Below are positions 6,779 to 11,945 of a stretch of DNA of 11,945 nt, in pieces. Each line of letters starts with the position of its first letter. Within the stretch, counting starts at the first letter, position 1. Source of the DNA: Nitrospirota bacterium (GTDB lineage: Bacteria; Nitrospirota; Nitrospiria; Nitrospirales; UBA8639); contig JAOUQB010000037.1 of NCBI GenBank assembly GCA_029879555.1, forward strand, positions 1 to 11,945. The letters run 5' to 3'. The position numbers and the translations under genes were made by a program. Below the pieces are notes generated by a model. The model had not been told where the DNA came from. It made no database searches and worked only from the letters and a program-made list of their open reading frames with translations.

Positions 6779-6993
6779 GAGAGCAAATTGCGAAGGCGGC
6801 TTTTGGTCCCTTCCCAGTCTTGGAAGCTGGATTGACTTTGGCTCAGGCGCTCGTGGCGTTCATCCAGAGTGGTTTGATGTCAGGCGGGGGACTCAATGGC
6901 TTCTGGGGTGCGACCAAGATCTTCCCAAAACATTTCCATCAGGACAAGTTTTTCTTGGAGAGTCATTTCATGCAGAGGTACGTTGGCAGGCAT
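6775..6993 (-). pseudogene. Addiction-module antitoxin (Unstab_antitox/TIGR02574 type) with in-frame stop
   Basis: From the ATG at 6993 the frame encodes MPANVPLHEMTLQEKLVLME followed by a helix typical of small unstable antitoxins paired with RelE/ParE toxins. Codon 38 is TGA (6880-6882), where the family has Trp in the motif ESPAWH. After it the frame continues normally (HQTTLDERHERL, then SSFQDWEGTKSRLRN) to a TGA at 6775. Without the stop it would be 72 residues. A single TGG to TGA change explains the defect. The ATG lacks a clear ribosome binding site; a TATACT 3-8 bp upstream may be a -10 element. With the frameshifted toxin behind it, the module is dead. Confidence 0.78.
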
Positions 6994-7064
6994 GTTGTCA
7001 GTATACAATAAGGAAGGCTGAATTGGCATCCCTGGGGCCGTAAAGGGTAATTACCCCAGGCGAT

Positions 7065-7230
7065 TTATTGATGCCTGAACCAGCGGGTGATGCGGAGGTC
7101 TTCTCCTGCCGTTTTGACGAAGTAGGTCGTGGGGAGTAATTGTTGTTGGGTACTTTGTGAGGTTTGAAAACCTTTCAAAGCCAGAAAATGAGAGTCACTC
7201 CAACGCCTTTCTCTATGGCCAATGATGAAG
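7065..7230 (-). pseudogene. Orphan C-terminal part of a DUF4384 gene (relic 2)
   Basis: The frame ending at the TAA at 7065-7067 encodes IIGHRERRWSDSHF, then FQTSQSTQQQLLPTTYF, then VKTAGEDLRITRWFRHQ. It matches the last 70 or so residues of the DUF4384 protein at 8034 (SGRERHP, FKTSQRSQQQLLPTTYFVKTAGEDLRITRWFRHQ) with a short internal deletion. At DNA level 7065-7148 and 8034-8117 differ at about 7 of 84 positions by my count. The similarity ends within a few bases of the higA stop codon, so a HigBA cassette now replaces the rest of the gene. The relic lies in the same frame as higA and is separated from it only by the higA TAG. Confidence 0.85.
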
Positions 7231-7232
7231 CA

Positions 7233-7553
7233 CTATTGATAGGCAGGTTCAAGTGCCAATTTCACAGGGTTCACCTTGATCGTCCTTGCCCGTTCCTCAG
7301 CTTTCGCTGAGTCATAGGCAAACTGCAGTCGCATCCATTGATCGGGATTACTCCCGAAGGCCTTCGACAAACGAATGGCCATCTCCCATGACAGATCAGA
7401 CTTTTCATTGACCAACTGGCTGAGCGTCTGCCTGGTCACCCCAAGGATCTTGGCCCCTTCCGTGATCGTGAGCCCATAGGGCTCCAAACAGCCGACCCGT
7501 ACGCCAAGACCCGGGTGCGGAGGGTTTTTCATCTTTAAAGCGGGCTTCTTCAT
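7233..7553 (-). CDS. higA: HigA-family antitoxin (XRE-type HTH)
   Basis: A 106-residue DNA-binding antitoxin that neutralises HigB and represses the operon. The HTH lies at about 28-52 (LTITEGAKILGVTRQTLSQL), followed by the HigA hallmark LSWEMAIRLSKAFGSNPDQWMRLQ. I start it at 7553 because AAAGGATG sits about 7 nt upstream. A longer reading from 7586 would overlap the end of higB and has no such site. It lies 16 nt after higB, the toxin-first order typical of HigBA. The stop codon directly abuts relic 2, in the same frame. Confidence 0.93.
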   Translation of the reverse strand: MKKPALKMKNPPHPGLGVRVGCLEPYGLTITEGAKILGVTRQTLSQLVNEKSDLSWEMAIRLSKAFGSNPDQWMRLQFAYDSAKAEERARTIKVNPVKLALEPAYQ

Positions 7554-7569
7554 CGTGACATCCTTTCGC

Positions 7570-7848
7570 TTAATGGTAGTCTTCAAAATTCACATCAAGG
7601 GCCACCCCTTGTTCAAAGCGGAAGGTGATCCGCCAGTTGGCCCGAACAGTGATACTCCACTCGTCCTGTCGGTCCCCTGTCAAGGGATGGAGGTTAAACG
7701 AATGCAAATCCAAATCTTCCACAGCTTCGGCGGTGTGTAATTCACCCAAAATCAGTCGAATCTTTTCCACCATATCCGGCGGCAACCGCCGAGGGTCATC
7801 GTGTTCAAAGAACCGTTTCAACCCCCGATGTTTAAACCTGCCGATCAT
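7570..7848 (-). CDS. higB: HigB-family toxin (RelE-like mRNA interferase)
   Basis: A 92-residue toxin of the RelE superfamily, expected to cut mRNA at the ribosome. The full signature is present: MIGRFKHRGLKRFFE at the N-terminus, FNLHPLTGDRQDEWS, then VRANWRITFRFEQG and the terminal EDYH. All signature motifs are intact. An upstream ATG at 7911 in the same frame would add 21 non-family residues and would start before the promoter, so I reject it. The ATG at 7848 lies 7 nt after the -10 box, so the mRNA may be leaderless; no Shine-Dalgarno is seen. Confidence 0.93.
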   Translation of the reverse strand: MIGRFKHRGLKRFFEHDDPRRLPPDMVEKIRLILGELHTAEAVEDLDLHSFNLHPLTGDRQDEWSITVRANWRITFRFEQGVALDVNFEDYH

Positions 7849-7854
7849 CTCTAA

Positions 7855-7883
7855 ATCGTAAGGTGTCAGGTGACACCTGTCAA
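7855..7883 (-). promoter_or_regulatory. higBA promoter with palindromic operator in the spacer
   Basis: On the minus strand a perfect TTGACA (7883-7878) is separated by exactly 17 bp from TACGAT (7860-7855). The spacer plus the last base of the -35 forms the perfect palindrome AGGTGTCACCTGACACCT (7878-7861; 8-bp arms, 2-bp centre). A repressor bound there would cover both promoter elements, as expected for autoregulation by HigA or HigBA. Confidence 0.8.
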
Positions 7884-8033
7884 GTTGCAAAGGAGAGCAC
7901 AATGAGGTCACATGCTCTCTCGCAGCGACCAGAATTTTTCGTTATATGACGGACGCGCTTTGGAGTGGTGAGCCAATGGTCTTCTCGTTCCAACGACCGG
8001 CAGGGATGACGGAGACACTGTGTCAGGATGCTA

Positions 8034-9305
8034 TTACTGATGCCGGAACCAGCGGGTGATGCGGAGGTCTTCGCCGGCGGTTTTGACGAAGTAGGTGGTG
8101 GGGAGTAGTTGTTGTTGCGAACGTTGTGAGGTCTTGAAGGCAAAAGGCGATGCACCGGGATGTGCGCCGGAATAGCCGTTGGGGATGATGGCAGGTTCGC
8201 TGACGGCCAAGAGTTTTTCTGCTGGATGGCGTTCGCGGCCGCTGATGGTGGCGAGGATTTGTTCGATGTCAGGGCGACGTTCATGCGAGGCCACGACAAA
8301 GATGGTTTCCACGCCCTTGAATTGATCCAGACTGAACCAATTGTTGCCCTCGGGCAACAGATATTGCTGCCCGGCTTTTACCGGGTTCGCAAAGGGGCTG
8401 GCCGTCGACGGGAAGATTCCCTGTGCCCAGGCTGAGCCATCCACCGCAATGACATACACGTAACAATTGGTGTTCGCGCGAAACATCACCCGGAATTTGT
8501 CGCCGGCTTGTGGGTTGCCTCGCCCATCGAAGAGCGTCTCACCATCCTGTATGGGTAGATACGACGACACACCATTGACCAGATGTTTTTTGACGAGCAA
8601 CACGTCCAAGCTGATCGGGATGCTCGGGGCTTCTCCCATGGCTATAGGTTCCGTCTGATAGCCAGGAGTGCCCTCATACGGTAGTTGCGTTGACGGGTCA
8701 ACCATCATTCCTTCCTGGCCATCATTACCTGGATACGGTTGTCCTTGTTGTGGGTACTGCGGTTGCATGGGCTGAGATGGAGAGCCCGGTGGTTCCTGAT
8801 ACGGGTATTCATTTTGCTCATAAGTTGGATACCCAGATGGCGGTGCTGGTTGTTGGGGGATGTTCGGGTTGTTGGCGTATGGGTTCCCTTGCGAAAATTG
8901 GTTCGGATCTTGAGTGTTCGGGTACGGCGAATTTCCTTCATATTGGGGTTGCGAATTTTGATAAGGGTCGTACCCTTGCTGGGAGTAGTCCGGTGATGGT
9001 GGATAGCCTTGCTCAATTGGGTATTCCCGAGTTTGATAACTAGGTTGGGAATAGCCTCCTGCTTGGGGGTTGGAAAACGCCGTGCTGCCTTGGGCCATAT
9101 ACGGATTGGTCCGTTGCTGTAAGGCCGTTAAGAGTGTTTGCATATTTTGTTCATGAATTTCATCGTGATTGTTGACAGCTGAATCCAACAAGCTGGCACC
9201 AAATTGGACGAGCGGCGGAATAATGATGGCTGCAGCTGGACATCCTGCCAGAAAGAGACAGAGTAGGAGGAGGAGCCAGGGTTTTCGTGTGGGGGATTGA
9301 AACAT
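8034..9305 (-). CDS. DUF4384-domain lipoprotein with Q/P/Y-rich region (copy A)
   Basis: A 423-residue envelope protein. The signal peptide (core 10-20) ends in LFLAGC; C22 is the lipidation site. A short helical segment (28-65) precedes a low-complexity Q/P/Y/N/G-rich region (about 66-225) with loose YPQQ, DPYQ and YPN units, probably disordered. The DUF4384 domain covers about 231-345, with FDGRGNPQAGDKFRVMFRA, CYVYVIAVDGSAWAQGIFP and GQQYLLPEGNNWFSLDQFKG. A linker then leads to the conserved tail LPTTYFVKTAGEDLRITRWFRHQ (401-423). DUF4384 has no established activity; it occurs in secreted proteins and sometimes with caspase-like domains. The gene lies 69 nt after copy B in the same direction. 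No clear ribosome binding site precedes the ATG. Confidence 0.87.
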   Translation of the reverse strand: MFQSPTRKPWLLLLLCLFLAGCPAAAIIIPPLVQFGASLLDSAVNNHDEIHEQNMQTLLTALQQRTNPYMAQGSTAFSNPQAGGYSQPSYQTREYPIEQGYPPSPDYSQQGYDPYQNSQPQYEGNSPYPNTQDPNQFSQGNPYANNPNIPQQPAPPSGYPTYEQNEYPYQEPPGSPSQPMQPQYPQQGQPYPGNDGQEGMMVDPSTQLPYEGTPGYQTEPIAMGEAPSIPISLDVLLVKKHLVNGVSSYLPIQDGETLFDGRGNPQAGDKFRVMFRANTNCYVYVIAVDGSAWAQGIFPSTASPFANPVKAGQQYLLPEGNNWFSLDQFKGVETIFVVASHERRPDIEQILATISGRERHPAEKLLAVSEPAIIPNGYSGAHPGASPFAFKTSQRSQQQLLPTTYFVKTAGEDLRITRWFRHQ

Positions 9306-9374
9306 AGCCGAGTCAGATTTGAAATGGATTCTCGTTAACTGCCTGCCGGAATGACGAAGTGTTATTTTTTTCTT

Positions 9375-11183
9375 CTATTCATGCCGGAACCAGCGGGTAA
9401 GGCGCAGATCTTCCCCGGCCGTCTTTGAGAAATAACTCGTCGGCATGATGGTTTGATTCGCTCCTGATTCTTGAGGAAGGCTGAACGCTTTTTTGCTTGG
9501 TCGGGCCGCGCCCACTCCGTACGGCACCATGGCGACCTTGGTGACCTGTTGCGGCGTTTCAGTGGCCGGTCGTTCATGGCCAGCAATGCTCTGCAACACT
9601 TCTTCGAGGTCCTGTCGTTTTTCTTGTGATGCGACAAAAAATATTGTTTCAATACCCTTGAATTGATCCAAGCTGAACCAATTGTTGCCTTCTGGTAGTA
9701 CATATTGTTCGCCCGCCTTCACCGGATTGGCCAACGGTGAGGTGGGGGGTGGGAAAATTCCCTGTGCCCAACCTGAGCCATCGATGGCGACGACATACAC
9801 ATAGCCATCGGTCTGTGGCCGGAACATGATTCTGAATTTGTCACCCGCCTTTACATTTCCACGCCCGTCTTTCAGCACATCACCGTCGTTGATGGGCAAC
9901 ATGACAACGGCACCGTTTCTCGTGGTTTTCTTCACCATCATCACATCTAACCCTATTGGGCTTCCAACTGTTCCTCCTGGTTCTGAATACCCTGTTTGTG
10001 CGTTTGGATCTTGCGGGTAGCCCTGTTGGGCATAGGGATCTTGAGGAGGTTGTTGCTGGCCATACGGATCTTGCGGATACCCTGTTTGGGCATAAGGGTC
10101 TTGTTGTGTGGGTTGTTGGCCATAGGGGTCGTTGGGGTAGCCAGGTTGCGCCGGTTGCTGGGCATAGGGGTCGTTGGGGTAGCCAGGTTGCGCCGGTTGC
10201 TGGGCATAGGGATCGCTGGGGTAGCCGGGTTGTGCTGGTTGTTGGCCATAGGGATCTTGCGGATAGCCTTGTTGGGCATACGGGTCGTTGGGATAGCTCG
10301 GCTGCTGTCCGTATGGACTTTGTGCCTGCTGTTGACCATAGGGGTCGTATCCCCCGGATTGATAAGCCGGATCATTTCCGTAGGGCTGGTTCGGTTGGTT
10401 GCCAGGAGGATAGGCCTGAACCTGTTGTTGCGGGTGGCATGGTTCACTTGGGAATCGTGCATGCGGCAATTGTCCTGGTACGCCACGAGGGTGTACCTCC
10501 CCTTGAACATTCGGATGAAATTGTTCTTGTGGTATTCCTTCATCAAAAGTCTGAAATTGTCCTTGGTTTTCAAGCCCAGGTTCAACAGGTACTCCTTCCT
10601 GTGGGAATCCTTCTTGAAATTGCCCTTGGTCGACAATGCCAGGGTTGATCGGAAATCCTGTGTTGGGGTCAACCTGTGCTTCCGGTTGTCCAAAATTGTC
10701 TTGTCCCGGGTACCCAGAGGGGTCTTGAACGGGGTAGCCAGTGTTGGGATCCGGAATGGGGTAGCCCGAATTGGGGTCTTGGATAGGATATCCCGTATTG
10801 GGATCGATTGGATTTTCATACCCATAACCTGGTTGAGCCCCTTGATTATCATAGGGATTGCCTTGTTCGATCACTTGTTGTTGTGATTTTTTCTTTTTGG
10901 ATGTGACCAGTTTGGTCAGAAGTTTATTGAGTTTCCCAGTATATTTCCCGCTGTAATTCTGTGCAGCGGTGGCGAGTAAGCTCCCCCCAATATTGGCCAG
11001 AGGACTCAAAATGGACTGCTGGATGAATGAGGTGGTTTCAGGGCTAAAGAATGACTGGTCTGCGTTCGGTTGGCACGGATCTCCTTGCGCCATCGAGCCT
11101 GAGCCATTGGGTGTGGCACACCCAGTGAGCATCGTCATCATTACCAATATGGCTGTCATGGATGTGATTTTCGTGTTCTTCAT
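9375..11183 (-). CDS. DUF4384-domain lipoprotein with long tandem-repeat region (copy B)
   Basis: A 602-residue protein. The signal peptide ends in MLTGC (lipid C22). A helical segment (48-92) resembles that of copy A (PLANIGGSLLATAAQN against PLVQFGASLLDSAVNN), followed by a Lys-rich stretch (96-99). A low-complexity region extends from about 105 to 405. It contains DPNTGYP-type repeats (127-157), an EGFPQEG-type segment (191-220) and a 14-residue YPNDPYAQQPAQPG tandem array (298-400). The DUF4384 domain is at about 410-525 (LKDGRGNVKAGDKFRIMFR, GYVYVVAIDGSGWAQGIFP), and the tail is TAGEDLRLTRWFRHE. The ribosome binding site AGAGG overlaps the upstream copy's stop codon region and the gap is 9 nt, so B and C are one operon. 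It has no Cys at the DUF4384 position where A and C have NCYVYV/DCYVYV. Confidence 0.9.
   Translation of the reverse strand: MKNTKITSMTAILVMMTMLTGCATPNGSGSMAQGDPCQPNADQSFFSPETTSFIQQSILSPLANIGGSLLATAAQNYSGKYTGKLNKLLTKLVTSKKKKSQQQVIEQGNPYDNQGAQPGYGYENPIDPNTGYPIQDPNSGYPIPDPNTGYPVQDPSGYPGQDNFGQPEAQVDPNTGFPINPGIVDQGQFQEGFPQEGVPVEPGLENQGQFQTFDEGIPQEQFHPNVQGEVHPRGVPGQLPHARFPSEPCHPQQQVQAYPPGNQPNQPYGNDPAYQSGGYDPYGQQQAQSPYGQQPSYPNDPYAQQGYPQDPYGQQPAQPGYPSDPYAQQPAQPGYPNDPYAQQPAQPGYPNDPYGQQPTQQDPYAQTGYPQDPYGQQQPPQDPYAQQGYPQDPNAQTGYSEPGGTVGSPIGLDVMMVKKTTRNGAVVMLPINDGDVLKDGRGNVKAGDKFRIMFRPQTDGYVYVVAIDGSGWAQGIFPPPTSPLANPVKAGEQYVLPEGNNWFSLDQFKGIETIFFVASQEKRQDLEEVLQSIAGHERPATETPQQVTKVAMVPYGVGAARPSKKAFSLPQESGANQTIMPTSYFSKTAGEDLRLTRWFRHE
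9984..10292 (-). repeat. 42-bp coding tandem repeats in copy B
   Basis: Encodes repeats of the form YP[N/Q/S]DPYAQQPAQPG and shorter variants YPQDPYGQQ. The best copies (about 10130-10260) are nearly identical at DNA level over 42-bp units; flanking units are more diverged. Such arrays can change copy number by slippage or unequal crossing-over. It is coding repeat, not CRISPR: there are no unique spacers. Confidence 0.85.
10713..10805 (-). repeat. DPNTGYP-type short coding repeats in copy B
   Basis: Residues 127-157 hold four related units (DPNTGYPIQ, DPNSGYPIP, DPNTGYPVQ, DPSGYPGQ), 24-27 bp each. A later related unit (DPNTGFPIN) lies near residue 172. Their spacing differs from the 14-residue repeats further on, so the low-complexity region was built from at least two separate expansions. 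Confidence 0.75.
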
Positions 11184-11192
11184 GGAAAGCCT

Positions 11193-11945
11193 CTACTCAT
11201 GCCGGAACCAACGAGTAATTCGTAAGGCCTCTCCGGCTTTTTGGGTGAAATAGGTGGTTGGGATGAGTCCTTGGTCTTGTCCTGGAGCCTTGGGTAATCC
11301 TTGGCCGATGATAAATGGGGTGGCACCTGTCTGGCTTCGATGAAACCCAGCTGGGATGATTGGCGCTTCGGTGACTTGCTGAGGTGTGGCCTTGGGATGG
11401 CGTTCCCTCCCTGCGATGCTTGCGAGGATGTCTTCAATGTCTTGGCGTTTATCGGGGGAGGCAACAAAGAAGAGCGTTTCGATGCCTTTAAATTGATCCA
11501 GGCTCAACCAATTATTACTTTCAGGAATAATATATTGTTGGCCCTTTTCCACGGGATTGGCGAACGGGCTCGTGAGGCTGGGGAACAGACCTTGTGCCCA
11601 AGCTGACCCATCAATGGCAATGACATACACGTAGCAATCACTATTGGCTCGAAACATGATGCGAAATTTGTCTCCAGCTTGTGCGTTGCCCCGTCCGTCC
11701 TTCAGCACGTCGCCATCCTTAATGGGAATCATGGTTTCGGCCCCATTCATGATCGCTTTTTTCACAAGGGCGACATCCATTCCTATGGGAACTCCAACGG
11801 TTCCCCCCTGGTCGGAATATCCTGATGGCGCGTTCGGATCTTGCGGGTAGCCTGGCTGGGCATACGGGTCGTTGGGATAGCCAGGTTGGGCCGGCTGTTG
11901 AGCATAGGGACCTTGCGGATAGCCTGGCTGGGCATACGGGTCGTT
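11193..11945 (-). CDS. DUF4384-domain protein, C-terminal part only (copy C, runs off the window)
   Basis: The frame is open to the window edge; the 5' end is outside. The visible part starts in NDPYAQPGYPQGPYAQQ-type repeats, passes GGTVGVPIG into the DUF4384 domain (DGRGNAQAGDKFRIMFRA, CYVYVIAIDGSAWAQGLFP, GQQYIIPESNNWLSLDQFKG) and ends with AGEALRITRWFRHE. The ATG at 11780 lies inside the domain and is not the start. It sits 9 nt upstream of copy B. By analogy the missing part should encode a lipoprotein signal and more repeats. The GGTVG(S/V)PIG junction is shared with copy B but not with A, so B and C are the closer pair. Confidence 0.9.
   Translation of the reverse strand, partial: NDPYAQPGYPQGPYAQQPAQPGYPNDPYAQPGYPQDPNAPSGYSDQGGTVGVPIGMDVALVKKAIMNGAETMIPIKDGDVLKDGRGNAQAGDKFRIMFRANSDCYVYVIAIDGSAWAQGLFPSLTSPFANPVEKGQQYIIPESNNWLSLDQFKGIETLFFVASPDKRQDIEDILASIAGRERHPKATPQQVTEAPIIPAGFHRSQTGATPFIIGQGLPKAPGQDQGLIPTTYFTQKAGEALRITRWFRHE

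Noticed and set aside
7233..7586. Longer higA reading starting at 7586
   Set aside because: It would overlap the end of higB and lacks the ribosome binding site found before the ATG at 7553.
7570..7911. Longer higB reading starting at 7911
   Set aside because: The extra 21 residues do not belong to the HigB family, and the start would lie upstream of the predicted promoter.
9984..10292. Possible CRISPR array
   Set aside because: The regular 42-bp units are contiguous coding repeats in the DUF4384 gene frame, with no unique spacers.
9953..10886. Long open frames of 230-299 codons on both strands overlapping copy B
   Set aside because: They are shifted or antisense readings of the 42-bp low-complexity repeats. 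Repetition keeps several frames open, and the products show no family features.

Overview
The window looks like an accessory stretch of a Gram-negative (diderm) bacterial chromosome. Evidence for an outer membrane is four lipoprotein-type signal peptides and a periplasmic DsbA-like thiol oxidoreductase. The mix of a caspase-fold lipoprotein, tandem DUF4384 lipoproteins, HigBA and RelE/ParE-type modules would suit an environmental lineage such as Nitrospirota, but that assignment is a weak guess. Every gene I accept lies on the minus strand, so transcription runs from high to low coordinates.

Layout from low to high coordinates. (1) 1-508: a small DUF6908-like gene of the kind found on plasmids and integrative elements, with a hairpin in its leader and a terminator at its stop. 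(2) 509-2091: a complete IS3-family insertion sequence (orfA and orfB, A8 slippery site, DD(35)E triad). (3) 2092-2435: the 5' part of a secreted-protein gene cut off by the IS; its missing 3' part is not on the far side of the IS. (4) 2759-4270: a DsbA-like protein and a lipoprotein that is a paralogue of the truncated protein, likely one operon. (5) 4271-4855: no supported gene. (6) 4856-6300: a caspase-family (C14) lipoprotein with its own near-consensus promoter. (7) 6352-7878: a decayed zone in which two toxin-antitoxin modules alternate with orphan 3' tails of DUF4384 genes. One module is dead (a nonsense codon in the antitoxin and a one-base frameshift in the toxin). The other, HigBA, is intact, with a palindromic operator lying inside a consensus-like promoter. 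(8) 8034-11945: three DUF4384 genes in tandem. Each intact one encodes an N-terminal lipoprotein signal, a long Q/P/Y/G-rich repeat tract, a DUF4384 domain and a nearly invariant C-terminal tail; the last runs off the window.

How they may work together (inference): the DUF4384 lipoproteins and the caspase-fold lipoprotein are probably co-localised in the envelope. They form an expanding and decaying gene family, with five copies of the same C-terminal tail in one direction, two of them orphan tails lying just downstream of TA cassettes. The most distinctive signals are this DUF4384-tail/TA alternation, the caspase/DUF4384 neighbourhood, and the IS-truncated paralogue whose lost half can be predicted from its neighbour.
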